A stretch of 64,000 nt of DNA from Alphaproteobacteria bacterium (lineage in GTDB: Bacteria > Pseudomonadota > Alphaproteobacteria > Elsterales > Elsteraceae), in NCBI GenBank assembly GCA_004292755.1, contig RDXE01000025.1:248001-312000 (forward strand), given 5' to 3'. Every line of letters begins with the position of its first letter. Within the stretch, counting starts at the first letter, position 1. This document shows positions 44,273-56,105 of the stretch, in pieces. The position numbers and the translations under genes are program-made. A model generated the notes under the pieces. The model was not told the origin of the DNA and searched no databases. It saw nothing but the letters and a program-made list of their open reading frames with translations.

Positions 44273-45007
44273 ATGCTTGGCTTTCCGCTCCCGATCGATC
44301 AGTTAAAGCGCCTTGAGGCACTTTTGGATGAGGCCGAAGCTTTGCTGAGGCCCTATGGCTTGTTCTACGCCGACAACCTGTTAACGGTGGGGCGCATGAT
44401 CGGGTTTCTCGAAGACCCGAGCTTTCGCAACGCACTGATGAGTGCGGACCCAACCCGCACTTTTTCCGTGATGGCCTGGCGCATTCATGTGCTGTGCTGG
44501 GCTGCAACGCTTGGTCTGAAACAACCAGGCGATCTAGTCGAGTGCGGCGTCCTTGAGGGATTCTCAATGGATGCTGTCGCGCGATATATCGATCTCGAGC
44601 AGACTGGTCGCGGTCTTTTTCTTTACGACCTCTTCGACGGTGCTGGCGGTGTCGGGCGCGGTGTCGCCCTGCCGCAACACGACAGCGACCTTGCTTGGCG
44701 TGTTGAGCAGCGTTTCAAACAGTATTCGCGAGCCAAAGTCGTCGCTGGGTTTGTGCCCGACAGTTTCCAAATCGCAGTACCAGAGCAGATTTGCTTCCTG
44801 CATATTGACCTGAACGATGCCGATGCGGAAACCGCAGCGCTCGACTCGCTGTGGGACCGTCTGTCGCCCGGTGCGGCGATTGTCTATGACGATTTTGGAT
44901 GGCGCAGCCACGCTGCACAACACGCCGCAGCCACCCGCGCCATGGCGGAGCGCGGGGTATCCATCCTGGAATTGCCAACCGGTCAAGGCTTGGCGATCAA
45001 GCCGTGA
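44273..45007 (+). CDS. TylF/MycF-type O-methyltransferase
   Basis: 244-residue class I SAM-dependent methyltransferase. LVECGVLEGFSMDAVARYI is the SAM motif. FLHIDLNDADAETAALDSLW and PGAAIVYDDFGW supply the Mg-binding acidic residues of TylF/MycF sugar or macrolide O-methyltransferases. Without a macrolide cluster, a glycan or surface polysaccharide is a more likely target (inference). GC is lower (about 55%) than around it. Its 3' end overlaps the convergent TPR gene by 11 nt. Confidence 0.85.
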   Translation: MLGFPLPIDQLKRLEALLDEAEALLRPYGLFYADNLLTVGRMIGFLEDPSFRNALMSADPTRTFSVMAWRIHVLCWAATLGLKQPGDLVECGVLEGFSMDAVARYIDLEQTGRGLFLYDLFDGAGGVGRGVALPQHDSDLAWRVEQRFKQYSRAKVVAGFVPDSFQIAVPEQICFLHIDLNDADAETAALDSLWDRLSPGAAIVYDDFGWRSHAAQHAAATRAMAERGVSILELPTGQGLAIKP

Positions 45008-45581
45008 ACAGGCCGCAGCTTCGATAGCAGATCATTTGGCAAGGCTCCGACTCCAGGTCATCCAAGATGGACGCGGCTGGTTGGCGGTCCAGGGTGCGAG
45101 CCGTATACAGGTTGGTCAACACCGCCATCATGGTTGGAGCCAACAGACGGGCGCGTTCCAGTGCAGCAACACTTGCCGCTGCCTCCCCCTGGTCGATTAA
45201 ATGGTAGCCAAGTTTGTACCATCCCATCGCGTCGTCTGGATGGCGATTGGTCCAGTCCCGCCAATACTCGATGGCCCGCCCGCGCTCTGCGCGCCGGACC
45301 AACGCATTGGCAAGATGATCCAGCACTTCGATGTTGTCCGGTAGCTGCGCCACTGCCGCTTCCAGGACCAACACAGCAACATCTGTTCGGCGATGCGCAA
45401 TCATCAGGGCTGCCTGGGCCAGAGCACTCCATGCCGTCACTGGTTGCGTCAGCCACGTCTGGAGCAGTTGGTTGGCAACAAGTTGACCATGGCTCTGCTC
45501 GACGGCAGCGAGTGTCTCAAGAGCGCGCGGCCCATCTATGCTGGGGGCAACCAAGGTTTCAAATGCTTCATTCAGCGTCAT
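44997..45581 (-). CDS. TPR-like repeat protein
   Basis: 194-residue helical protein with tetratricopeptide-type repeats: VLVLEAAVAQLPDNIEVLDH, LANALVRRAERGRAIEYWRD, HPDDAMGWYKLGYHLIDQG and AASVAALERARLLAPTMMAV. The W-LG-Y-A-F-P pattern is recognisable. It may be an accessory protein for the neighbouring methyltransferase or a fragment of a larger TPR glycosyltransferase family, but this is inference. Confidence 0.65.
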   Translation of the reverse strand: MTLNEAFETLVAPSIDGPRALETLAAVEQSHGQLVANQLLQTWLTQPVTAWSALAQAALMIAHRRTDVAVLVLEAAVAQLPDNIEVLDHLANALVRRAERGRAIEYWRDWTNRHPDDAMGWYKLGYHLIDQGEAAASVAALERARLLAPTMMAVLTNLYTARTLDRQPAASILDDLESEPCQMICYRSCGLFTA

Positions 45582-45678
45582 GGCGACAGACTACGTTACT
45601 GCCGAAAGGACCGCCAGCAATGATGCCGTCGCGCCAAATCGGACACTGCCGATAGGGCGCCCGGCCAAGGCAGGTAAA

Positions 45679-46443
45679 CTACTTGCGCAGATCCTGAAAC
45701 AGCGCGTCGATATCCACTTGGCTGTTACCGCGACCTTCCAATTGTGGGCCGTTCAGCAGATGGGCGTCGGGGCGGGTGTCGTCGAGGCTGGTATCATCCA
45801 CGGGCTGAACCTCGCTCAACTCCTCCTGTCCCCAAATCTGCACCATCGAGTTGATCCGGGTTTCCAGATAGCGCAGCACGTTCACAACTTTGGTGATGCG
45901 CTGGCCCGTGATATCCTGGAACGAACAGGCCATCAGGATGTCCATCGACAGCGCGCTCAGTTCCTCGGCCACCACGCTGTTTTCGATCTCGCCCGCATCG
46001 ACGATCTCGCTCATTCGCTCGGCTTTGGTGATGATCTCGGTGGTTGCGCGCTCCGTCGCGGTCACAATCGCGTCCAGTTCTTCGGTGGCCGAGAGAATCC
46101 GGTTGCCGCTTTGTGCGCTCTCTGGCTTCAGCGCTGCGATCTCGCGCTTTGCCTGGACGATGACGGCCGACATTTCCTGCAATTCGCGCCGCAACACTTC
46201 CAAGCTGGTATCGCGCGATGGCGGCAGCGGCCCTTGAATCTGGCCGCGCAAGCCCTCCACCATGGCGGTCAGGCGCCGCAGCTCGGCTGCGACACCGTCG
46301 TCGGACGGGGTGTCATTCAGATCGGCGCCGCACTCCGCCAGGATCGCACGAAAGCGATCCCGCTCGCGCACCAGCGCTTGACCCTGCGGCGTGCGCAACA
46401 GCAAGCGCAGAATGTCTGCCAGATCCCGTGTCGGTCCGCTCAT
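45679..46443 (-). CDS. cheZ: CheZ-like chemotaxis phosphatase
   Basis: 254-residue CheZ that dephosphorylates CheY-P. The long helical part and the active-site string MACSFQDITGQRITKVVNVL (about residues 171-190) match the family, with Asp and Gln in QDITGQ for catalysis. The C terminus (QVDIDALFQDLRK) resembles the CheY-binding tail. ATG 46443 is chosen over an upstream in-frame codon. It completes the flagellar/chemotaxis theme of the window, though it stands away from other che genes. Confidence 0.92.
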   Translation of the reverse strand: MSGPTRDLADILRLLLRTPQGQALVRERDRFRAILAECGADLNDTPSDDGVAAELRRLTAMVEGLRGQIQGPLPPSRDTSLEVLRRELQEMSAVIVQAKREIAALKPESAQSGNRILSATEELDAIVTATERATTEIITKAERMSEIVDAGEIENSVVAEELSALSMDILMACSFQDITGQRITKVVNVLRYLETRINSMVQIWGQEELSEVQPVDDTSLDDTRPDAHLLNGPQLEGRGNSQVDIDALFQDLRK

Positions 46444-46637
46444 GCACCTATCCCCCGGCCCACCCGCCGGGCCGTCGAAGAGATTTTGTGCGCCGCCACG
46501 TCGCACTTGTCCAGGGTGCACTTGGACAATGGGAAGTTTCCGAGGCCCTTAGTCCCAGCGCGGTTGCACCGCGACAAGCCGCAGGATAGAAGCCCCGCGA
46601 CGAGCTTTTGTGTCGCTCCAGCCGGTGAGGATCAGCC

Positions 46638-48317
46638 ATGGCCGCCTACCAATACGTCTACGTGATGAAGGGCATGTCCAAGGTGTTTCCCGGCGGCAAA
46701 AAAGTGCTGGAAGACATTTGGTTGTCGTTCTTGCCTGGGGCCAAGATCGGAGTGATCGGCCCCAACGGTGCCGGTAAGTCCACCATCATGAAAATCATGG
46801 CCGGCCTTGATCGCGAATTTGGCGGTGAGGCTTGGGCGGCGGAAGGCGCGAAGGTTGGCTATCTGCCCCAGGAGCCGCAACTTGACCCGACCAAAGATGT
46901 GGCCGGGAATGTCATGGATGGGTTGAAGGACATCAAGGCCCTGGTCGACCGCTTCGACGCTGTCTCTGCCCGCTTTGCGGAGGAGTTGTCGGATGACGAG
47001 ATGAACGACCTGATCACCGAGCAAGCCGACCTGCAGGAAAAAATCGACGCCGCTGATGGCTGGAATCTCGATCGTATGGTCGAGATTGCGATGGATGCAC
47101 TTCGCTGCCCGCCAGGCGAGGCGAGTGTGGAAAACCTGTCCGGTGGTGAGCGCCGCCGGATCGCCCTGGCACGCCTACTGTTGTCGAAACCCGACCTGTT
47201 GCTGCTGGACGAGCCGACCAACCACTTGGACGCCGAATCCGTGGCGTGGCTGCAGCGCCATTTAAAGGACTACGCGGGCACCATCGTCGCCGTCACCCAC
47301 GACCGCTACTTCCTGGACGAGGTGGCGGAGTGGATTCTCGAAGTGGATCGCGGCAAGGGCTATCCCTTCCACGGCAACTATTCCGGTTGGCTGGAAGACA
47401 AGCAGAAGCGCCTGGAACAGGAACAGCGCACCGAAGACGCACGCCAGAAAACCCTGGCCCAGGAGCTGGAGTGGGTGCGTGCTTCACCCAAGGCCCGGCA
47501 ATCGAAGTCCAAGGCGCGCATCGCGTCATACGAGACACTGCTGGCGCAGTCGAAGGAAAAGGCGCCCGACAGCGCCCAGATCGTCATCCCGCCCGGCCCC
47601 CGCCTGGGCTCAGTGGTGATCGAGGCCGAGGGGCTGGTGAAGGGCTTTGGAGATCGGCTGCTCATCGACAGCCTGTCGTTCAAGCTGCCGCCGGGCGGCA
47701 TCGTCGGCGTGATCGGACCGAACGGCGCCGGCAAGACCACCCTGTTCCGCATGATCACGGGCCAGGAACAACCCGATGGCGGCACCTTCCGCGTCGGCGA
47801 CACGGTCAGTCTGGGCTATGTTGACCAGTCGCGCGACAGCTTGGATGCCAACAAGACCGTGTGGGAGGAAGTTTCCGGCGGTCACGATGTGCTCGATCTC
47901 GGGCGGCGCCAAATGCCCAGCCGCGCCTATGTGGCACTGTTCGGCTTTCGCGGCCCGGATCAGCAGAAAAAGGTCGGCGTGCTGTCGGGTGGTGAGCGCA
48001 ACCGCGTCCATCTCGCCAAGATGCTGAAGTCGGGCGCCAACCTGATCCTGCTGGACGAACCGACCAACGACTTGGACGTCGACACACTGCGTGCTTTGGA
48101 AGAAGCCTTGCTGGACTTCCCCGGCTGCGCCGTGGTCATCACCCACGATCGTTGGTTCCTGGATCGTATCGCCACCCACATCCTGGCGTTTGAAGGCGAC
48201 AGCCAAGTGGTGTGGTTCGAGGGTAACTTCGACGCCTACATCGAAGACAAGAAGCGCCGCTTGGGCGAGGATGCCGTGCAACCGCACCGCATCAAGTACC
48301 GCCCCTTAACCCGATAA
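46638..48317 (+). CDS. ettA: EttA, energy-dependent translational throttle (ABC-F)
   Basis: 559-residue ABC-F protein that binds the ribosomal E site and couples early elongation to ATP/ADP ratio. Two nucleotide-binding domains: [16 protein letters not shown] with [16 protein letters not shown] and [19 protein letters not shown]; then [16 protein letters not shown] with [15 protein letters not shown] and [38 protein letters not shown] is the usual EttA start. A strong hairpin follows the stop. Confidence 0.97.
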   Translation: MAAYQYVYVMKGMSKVFPGGKKVLEDIWLSFLPGAKIGVIGPNGAGKSTIMKIMAGLDREFGGEAWAAEGAKVGYLPQEPQLDPTKDVAGNVMDGLKDIKALVDRFDAVSARFAEELSDDEMNDLITEQADLQEKIDAADGWNLDRMVEIAMDALRCPPGEASVENLSGGERRRIALARLLLSKPDLLLLDEPTNHLDAESVAWLQRHLKDYAGTIVAVTHDRYFLDEVAEWILEVDRGKGYPFHGNYSGWLEDKQKRLEQEQRTEDARQKTLAQELEWVRASPKARQSKSKARIASYETLLAQSKEKAPDSAQIVIPPGPRLGSVVIEAEGLVKGFGDRLLIDSLSFKLPPGGIVGVIGPNGAGKTTLFRMITGQEQPDGGTFRVGDTVSLGYVDQSRDSLDANKTVWEEVSGGHDVLDLGRRQMPSRAYVALFGFRGPDQQKKVGVLSGGERNRVHLAKMLKSGANLILLDEPTNDLDVDTLRALEEALLDFPGCAVVITHDRWFLDRIATHILAFEGDSQVVWFEGNFDAYIEDKKRRLGEDAVQPHRIKYRPLTR

Positions 48318-48339
48318 GCGATACACTCTGCGCGTGACA

Positions 48340-48362
48340 GACGGGCGGCAGCGCCGCCCGTC
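48340..48362 (+). terminator. Strong hairpin after ettA
   Basis: GACGGGCGGC-AGC-GCCGCCCGTC is a perfect 10-bp stem with a 3-nt loop, 23 nt after the ettA stop. A U-tract is absent (CCTGCAATCC follows), so it may terminate through another mechanism or act as an RNA stabiliser. Confidence 0.6.
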
Positions 48363-48469
48363 CCTGCAATCCAGAAACGCTCTTTCGACCTGGTCGCCGG
48401 ATCGGATACGGTCTTGCGGTCCGTCGACGGTATGGTCGGGACCAACCGTAGCGTGCGGAGGAAGTGCGG

Positions 48470-50572
<2,103 letters not shown>

Positions 50573-50647
50573 TCCAGCGGCAAAACACGCCTTGCCCGCC
50601 CCATCATCCCCCTGGCGCGCAACGCGCCGTCATCCCATCTTCTCGCC

Positions 50648-50851
50648 ATGACTGACACCGACTCCCGCCGCCGCCGCAATCGCTTCTTGATCCTGTGGGT
50701 GGTTGGCTCCGGCCTGTGGTACGCGCTGGTTGCGATCCTGCAGGCTGCCATCCGCCCTGCTCCCGGCTTTGCCGTGGTGGCGCCGATCCTTGTTGGCGGG
50801 CCGCTGCTGGCGCTGGCCGCTGGGTTGTTGATCTTGCGCTGGCGCCGTTAA
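50648..50851 (+). CDS. Small two-helix membrane protein, 67 aa
   Basis: 67-residue protein: basic MTDTDSRRRRNRFL, then two hydrophobic helices (ILWVVGSGLWYALVAILQAA and VVAPILVGGPLLALAAGLLIL) and a basic end RWRR. ATG 50648 is 75 nt after the Amt-kinase stop. Function unknown; it may be read with the Amt-kinase. Confidence 0.6.
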   Translation: MTDTDSRRRRNRFLILWVVGSGLWYALVAILQAAIRPAPGFAVVAPILVGGPLLALAAGLLILRWRR

Positions 50852-50858
50852 GGTGTGA

Positions 50859-52328
50859 CTACCTTGCGGATGCGCCACCGAGGGCCTGGGCGCGTTCTGG
50901 TCCCGTTTGACACTGAAGCAGGTCCTCAACCGCACGGGCCATCCGCTCGCCAATATCCCCCGGGGCCATGAGGGGGGACGTTCGAACGCGGTCGCGCGCG
51001 TCTCGACGCCACGCATCCAAATCCGCTGGGTCGTTGGCCAGAGCAATGGCGCGCGCGACATACTCCGCATGGTTGGTTGTCACCAAGTCAGAGCGACCAA
51101 CGTTTGATAGCATGTATTGCCCGATACACGCGTTCGGCTCTGGCTGCGCAAGTGTAACAACGGGCACGCCCTGCCACAGGGCATCCAACGTAGAGACACC
51201 GCCGTTGAATGGAGATGTGTCCAGCGCAATGTCCACCTGTGAGTAAAGGTCTAGAAAGTCTCTTGTGCTGGCTTGGAACGATAGTAGTTCAACACGGTCT
51301 GAGTCGATCCCTGCAGCGTCCAACAGTCGGGCAACATGAGCCCGTAGTGGTGCGTAGCGGTAGGATTGATTTGCAATCATAAGCCGCGAACCCGGAACAG
51401 AATCCAGAATTTTCTTCCAGGCTTGCACCATATCGAACGTTATCTTACTCGCTCGATTAAATGTGCCAAATACAATTCCTCGGCTCCGCGTTCTTGGTGC
51501 ACTTGTCACTGGTGGCGCTGACGACGATACACCGAATAAAACAGCTGGGCCATTCGTCTTGATCACTGCCTCATACTGAATCTGTTCATGAACTGGCGTC
51601 ATCAGCCCGATGTCCTGCAACGAGGCATCAACCAGTTCAGGGCCGAAGGTGGAGTACGTGTGCATCCACAAGGCAATCCTGCGGGCCGGACGCGCGCGCA
51701 TCATCCGAAACGGTGCATGGGCAACGAAGCCCAGCGGCCAGAACAACACATCAAGATCGTCGGCGGCGATGTCCCAAATGGCTGAGTCGAGATTGCCAGC
51801 AGGCCGTGCGACCTCAACCATTTGCACGATGCTGTCATCGATGGGAGCAAGACCATCTGCATATAAATGAACTGCAAACAGGTCACGCGGCAGAGCCTCG
51901 ATTGTTGGACGGAATACTGTTTGGGTGTAGTGATTGGTCTCCGACCAATCGCCACCAGCAAACCCCACGCGCAGACGTCCGTCACGGCGTGATCGCCTTG
52001 GTCGTGGTGCTGGCTTAACAGCCTCCACCCACGTCTGCCCATGAATCTGCCACCAGAGATCAACCGACCGACGATGCAGGAGGTAGTCTGGTCGTGACTG
52101 ATGAAGTGAAAACCAAGCAAGATCAATCGTCGAGGTAATGCGTTCGGCGGGATCGAGGAAATCTATAATCTCCTGATACAATGCAACCACGAGATCAGCA
52201 TTTTCTATACAGTGCTTATGAATATAAGCGCGCAGAGTCAGTGCTGCCTGATGGGGCCCAAGTGTATCGCAAAGACGCTTGAATTCTTGAATGATATCAG
52301 ACTTGGGCGCTGTCGATAAGTGGTCCAT
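50859..52328 (-). CDS. SPINDLY/OGT-type glycosyltransferase (GT41-like), copy 1
   Basis: 489-residue protein with a helical N part (about 1-110) and an O-GlcNAc-transferase-like catalytic region. LRVGFAGGDWSETNHYTQTV begins the first Rossmann fold. FGTFNRASKITFDMVQAW, KILDSVPGSRLMIANQSY, DLYSQVDIALDTSPFNGGVS, TLDALWQGVPVVTLAQ and NVGRSDLVTTNHAEYVARAI follow OGT-C. Classical TPR repeats are not evident. GC is 42% over 51361-51480, far below the host level, which suggests acquisition. ATG 52328 follows GAGGT. A paralogue lies directly upstream on the same strand; a role in flagellin or surface-protein glycosylation is inference. Confidence 0.88.
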   Translation of the reverse strand: MDHLSTAPKSDIIQEFKRLCDTLGPHQAALTLRAYIHKHCIENADLVVALYQEIIDFLDPAERITSTIDLAWFSLHQSRPDYLLHRRSVDLWWQIHGQTWVEAVKPAPRPRRSRRDGRLRVGFAGGDWSETNHYTQTVFRPTIEALPRDLFAVHLYADGLAPIDDSIVQMVEVARPAGNLDSAIWDIAADDLDVLFWPLGFVAHAPFRMMRARPARRIALWMHTYSTFGPELVDASLQDIGLMTPVHEQIQYEAVIKTNGPAVLFGVSSSAPPVTSAPRTRSRGIVFGTFNRASKITFDMVQAWKKILDSVPGSRLMIANQSYRYAPLRAHVARLLDAAGIDSDRVELLSFQASTRDFLDLYSQVDIALDTSPFNGGVSTLDALWQGVPVVTLAQPEPNACIGQYMLSNVGRSDLVTTNHAEYVARAIALANDPADLDAWRRDARDRVRTSPLMAPGDIGERMARAVEDLLQCQTGPERAQALGGASAR

Positions 52329-52483
52329 ATCTACCTCACCGTGCGAAAAAGGTGGTGCTGTCTGCACAATCTTGCACCGACCGGCCTATGCCAGACTGGG
52401 CCGCATGACACCACCGACCAGGGGGCGGCCGTCCACCCAGCAGCATGCCGCACCAGATGGCGAACGCACGCGAGTGCACTCTC

Positions 52484-54040
52484 TCAGCCTCCCCTGGCGA
52501 CAGCGCGATCTGGTGCTGAGGGAGTGGCCAATACAGTGCGCACCACGTCAGCGAAGCGGTCTGAGAAGTCACCTGGTCTTATCAATCTGGAGGCAAGCAA
52601 ACGGTCCCGCGCGGTGTCCCGCCAATGATCAAGCGCACCCCCTTCGTCGGCTAGCGCAATCGCGCGGTGAACATACGACGCATGATCATTGGTGACCAGA
52701 TCGTGCCGCCCTACATGGGAAAGGAAGTACCGTCCCATGCAGCCATTCGGATCTTCTGAGCACAACGTCACGACAGGGACTCCTTGTGAAATAGCGTCAA
52801 GCGTTGTAATACCACCATTAAATGGCGCAGTATCCAAAGCAATGTCTACCGTTGAATAAAGACCAAGATACTCCGCGGTCTCGCTGGTAAACGGAGCGAT
52901 CGCGACACGTTCCAGATCGACTCCCGCATCGGACAGGAGACTCAGGACCGATTTCCTATGATTGACATGTTGGTAGGTAAAATTCGCGAGAAGTAAAGTT
53001 GACTTTGGCACAGAGTCTAAAATCTGCGCCCAGGCCAACGCCAATTCCGCCGTTATCTTGTTGGCGCGATTAAATGCACCGAACACGATATGTCCAACCC
53101 GGTGACGCGGCGCCGTAACCACGGGGGGCGCGTCAGCTGACACACCCAACATCAAGACCGGCCCATCCGACTCCACGACAACCTCATGAAGAGTCTGAGC
53201 ATGCACGGGTGTAACCAAATCCCGATCTTGCACCACGGCATCAATCAATTCAGGGCCAAACGTTGTATAGCAGTGCATCATTGACGCTATTCTTGTCGCT
53301 GGTCGCGCTCGCAGCAGCTGAAACGGTGAATACGCACCAAAGCCATTCAGATAGAATAAAACATCAAGGTCATCAGCAGCAATATCCCAAGCCGCAGAGT
53401 TAAGATCTCCCAAGGGCTTGGCGTGTTCGACGAGCGAAACCAGAGTTTCTGGAAGTGGGTGACTGCCCTCCGCATACAAGAAAACCGCAAACTGATCCTT
53501 CGGCAGAGCTGCCAGTGTTGGCACTATCGCCGTGTTAAAGTAATGGGGGTTCCGCAACATCATCTGAGCCAAGAACCCAATCCGCAACCGCTGATCCCGA
53601 CGGGGTCGCCGTGGTTTTGGCACTGGCTTGACATCCGCAACCGATGCGCGCCCTGACCCAATCCACCATTGGTCAACGCAGCGGCGGTGTAAGGCATAGT
53701 CTGGTCGCGATCCGTGAACGCTGTTCCATGCCATCTCGAGCAAGCAGGCTTGGCGGTAGTTTTCCGGCAGGTGGTCCAGAGCCAGCGCTGTCAACGCCAT
53801 GGTGCGATCCGGATCGCACTGGACCGTTGTCCTGTCCATTGCGTCCCAAGCCTGCATTGCCGCGGCAGCGGCGCCATCGGCTGCCACAAGCTCTCGCCAG
53901 ATGTCCGAGAAAGCCGCCACGGGGGCATCGTCAAACACCGTCACGGCCCACTCCTGACTGGTCCTGATTCGGCTGGTCGGGTCGCCCTGACGCCGAGAGC
54001 GGACGGGCAGAGTCTGCCGAAACCCTGAGCCAGTGTCCAT
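52484..54040 (-). CDS. SPINDLY/OGT-type glycosyltransferase (GT41-like), copy 2
   Basis: 518-residue paralogue of the gene at 50859, with the same order of motifs. Seen: GSRPDYALHRRCVDQWW, RLRIGFLAQMMLRNPHYFNT, FGAFNRANKITAELALAW, ILDSVPKSTLLLANFTYQHV, YSTVDIALDTAPFNGGITTL, AISQGVPVVTLCSEDPNG and VGRHDLVTNDHASYVHRAI. The two proteins are clearly related yet divergent, so the duplication is not recent. GAGGG lies 8 nt before ATG 54040. The N-terminal ~35 residues are basic and could be untranslated if a later GTG is used. Confidence 0.86.
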   Translation of the reverse strand: MDTGSGFRQTLPVRSRRQGDPTSRIRTSQEWAVTVFDDAPVAAFSDIWRELVAADGAAAAAMQAWDAMDRTTVQCDPDRTMALTALALDHLPENYRQACLLEMAWNSVHGSRPDYALHRRCVDQWWIGSGRASVADVKPVPKPRRPRRDQRLRIGFLAQMMLRNPHYFNTAIVPTLAALPKDQFAVFLYAEGSHPLPETLVSLVEHAKPLGDLNSAAWDIAADDLDVLFYLNGFGAYSPFQLLRARPATRIASMMHCYTTFGPELIDAVVQDRDLVTPVHAQTLHEVVVESDGPVLMLGVSADAPPVVTAPRHRVGHIVFGAFNRANKITAELALAWAQILDSVPKSTLLLANFTYQHVNHRKSVLSLLSDAGVDLERVAIAPFTSETAEYLGLYSTVDIALDTAPFNGGITTLDAISQGVPVVTLCSEDPNGCMGRYFLSHVGRHDLVTNDHASYVHRAIALADEGGALDHWRDTARDRLLASRLIRPGDFSDRFADVVRTVLATPSAPDRAVARGG

Positions 54041-54079
54041 CACGATAGCCCTCTTGGGTTGAACTCGCTATAGAGGCGC

Positions 54080-55405
54080 ATGTCCCGCATGTGGTCGCAG
54101 CTTGGTGCAGCGTTCCCCAGTGCCGCTGCCGTGCGCGCGGCCTATGGCGATCGGCGGCTGTTGGCAGTGCTGCTGATGGGGTTCTCCTCTGGCTTGCCGC
54201 TACCCCTCACCTTCGGCACCCTGAGCTTCTGGATGGCGGAGGTCGGCGTCTCCCGCACCTCGATCGGCCTGTTTGCGCTGGTGGGCACGGCGTACAATCT
54301 GAAGTTCCTGTGGGCACCGATCATTGACCGGGTGCCGCTGCCGATGTTGACAGCTGCGCTTGGGCGCAGGCGATCCTGGGCGCTGGTGATCCAACTCCTG
54401 CTAGCCGTCGCGATTCTGGCGCTGGGCTTGAGCGACCCGCGGGAGAATTTGGTCGGCATGGCGTTGGCTGCTGTGGCTGTGGCGTTCTTGTCCGCCAGCC
54501 AGGACATCGTGATCGATGCCTTCCGCATTGAGATGCTGAGCCCAGAACAACAGGGAGCCGGCGCTGCGGCCACCCAATGGGGCTATCGCTTCGGCATGAT
54601 CGCCTCCTCCAGCGGGGCGCTGTTCCTGGCGGCCGGGTTTGATTGGCCCGTTGCTTTTGCCACCATGGCGGTTCTGATGGGTGTCGGCATGGCGACAGTC
54701 TGGCTGACTGCTGAACCGGCTGTGCCCGCAGCACCAGCGCCGCGGCGAGGCGTGCGCGGGTTCTTTCAGGATGCCGTGATCGGCCCGTTTGCTGACTTCA
54801 CCCGCCGCCCGCTATGGCTTGTGATTCTGCTGTTCGTGGTATTCTATAAATTTGGCGATGCGCTTGCCAACACGATGGCCAACATTCTGTATGTTGAGTT
54901 GGGCTTTACCCGCGTTGAGGTTGCCACTGTTTCAAAATTCTTTGGCATCTGGTCCACCCTTGCAGGTGTCGCAGTGGGGGGTGTTGTGGTGGGCTGGCTT
55001 GGGTATTATCGTAGTCTGTTGCTGTGTGGTGTGCTGCAAATGTTGTCAAACCTAAGCTTTGTCTGGCTGTACTATGCTGGCAATGATGTTGGTGTGCTAA
55101 CTGTCGCGGTGGCGCTGGAGAATTTCTGCGGCGGCCTGGGCTCGGCGGCGTTTGTTGCCTATCTGTCCAGCCTGTGTTCGGTAGCCTTCACCGCCACTCA
55201 ATACGCGTTGCTGTCGTCGCTGGCCGCTGTTGGCCGCACCACGCTGTCGGCTGGCAGTGGAGGGTTGGTTGATGCGCTGGGCTGGGTGCCTTTCTTTGGG
55301 ATCAGCCTTGCGGCCGCACTGCCCGGCCTCATCTTGCTGGTCTGGTTGATGCGCCGTCTAGAGCCCCCGCCCAAGCAGGCCGCGGTTCTGGCTGACGCCG
55401 AGTGA
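54080..55405 (+). CDS. ampG: AmpG-type muropeptide transporter (MFS)
   Basis: 441-residue 12-helix permease importing GlcNAc-anhydroMurNAc peptides for cell-wall recycling. GFSSGLPLPLTFGTLSFWMA, VGTAYNLKFLWAPIIDRVPL and LSASQDIVIDAFRIEML are characteristic AmpG strings, and QWGYRFGMIASSSGALFLAA and VEVATVSKFFGIWSTLAGV support the fold. It is divergent from the second glycosyltransferase gene. Its stop overlaps the next frame (GTGA), so the rhomboid gene is probably in the same operon. Confidence 0.9.
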   Translation: MSRMWSQLGAAFPSAAAVRAAYGDRRLLAVLLMGFSSGLPLPLTFGTLSFWMAEVGVSRTSIGLFALVGTAYNLKFLWAPIIDRVPLPMLTAALGRRRSWALVIQLLLAVAILALGLSDPRENLVGMALAAVAVAFLSASQDIVIDAFRIEMLSPEQQGAGAAATQWGYRFGMIASSSGALFLAAGFDWPVAFATMAVLMGVGMATVWLTAEPAVPAAPAPRRGVRGFFQDAVIGPFADFTRRPLWLVILLFVVFYKFGDALANTMANILYVELGFTRVEVATVSKFFGIWSTLAGVAVGGVVVGWLGYYRSLLLCGVLQMLSNLSFVWLYYAGNDVGVLTVAVALENFCGGLGSAAFVAYLSSLCSVAFTATQYALLSSLAAVGRTTLSAGSGGLVDALGWVPFFGISLAAALPGLILLVWLMRRLEPPPKQAAVLADAE

Positions 55406-55416
55406 GCGGAGAGCGC

Positions 55417-56037
55417 ATGCGGGAGCCCATGATGAATGTACCCCCGGCCACGGCTGCGCTCGCCGCTGTGATCCTGCTGGTGCACGGCATCCGGGAGTTT
55501 TTGTCGGATCGGGTCAACCTTGCGCTCGACCTCGTGTTTGGTGTCGTGCCGCTGCGGTATGGACACCTGCCATTTGACTGGCCGGCCGTGGTTGCCCCAG
55601 TCACCTATGCCTTCCTCCATGGCGGCTGGCTGCATCTCGGGATGAATGTCGTCACCCTGCTCGCGTTTGGCGCGGGTGTGGAGCGCCTGATCGGAGCCCG
55701 GCGGATGCTGGTCGGCTTCTTGGTAACCAGCCTGATCGCGGCGGCCGCCCATGTGGTGGCCTATGACGGCGATTTGATGCCGATGATTGGTGCCTCCGGC
55801 GGCATCTCCGGCTTGTTTGCCATTGCGATCATCCTGATGCGGCGCCAAGGCCGGATTGAGGGGTCGCTGACGGCGTTGGCCCTGGTTTGGATTGGCATCG
55901 CCGTGGTCACTGGGCTGGTTGGCGTGCCGGGGGATGACACAGTGCAGGTGGCATGGGTCGCCCATGTCGGCGGGTTCGTTGCTGGCTTGGGTATCGCCTC
56001 CTTCCTGACCCCACCGCGGGAACGACGCTGGTATTAG
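55417..56037 (+). CDS. Rhomboid-family intramembrane serine protease
   Basis: 206-residue membrane protease. About six helices: TAALAAVILLVHGIREFL, VAPVTYAFLHGGWLHLGMNV and VTLLAFGAGVERLIGA precede the catalytic motif GASGGISGLFA (Ser nucleophile). VAWVAHVGGFVAGLGIASFL holds the catalytic His. HGGWLHLGMN contains the conserved His-His-Asn oxyanion region. A GTG at 55402 overlapping the ampG stop is the other start; ATG 55417 is preferred since GGAG lies 5 nt upstream. Confidence 0.93.
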   Translation: MREPMMNVPPATAALAAVILLVHGIREFLSDRVNLALDLVFGVVPLRYGHLPFDWPAVVAPVTYAFLHGGWLHLGMNVVTLLAFGAGVERLIGARRMLVGFLVTSLIAAAAHVVAYDGDLMPMIGASGGISGLFAIAIILMRRQGRIEGSLTALALVWIGIAVVTGLVGVPGDDTVQVAWVAHVGGFVAGLGIASFLTPPRERRWY

Positions 56038-56105
56038 CACGACACGCACCACAGCCTTGCATTCCAAGCATTTGGGCACAGAGGCCGGGTGGCTAGAATG
56101 GTTCG

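Noticed and set aside
50859-54040. The two glycosyltransferase genes as a recent tandem duplication
   Set aside because: The proteins share motif order but differ throughout, so the duplication is old or they came as a pair.
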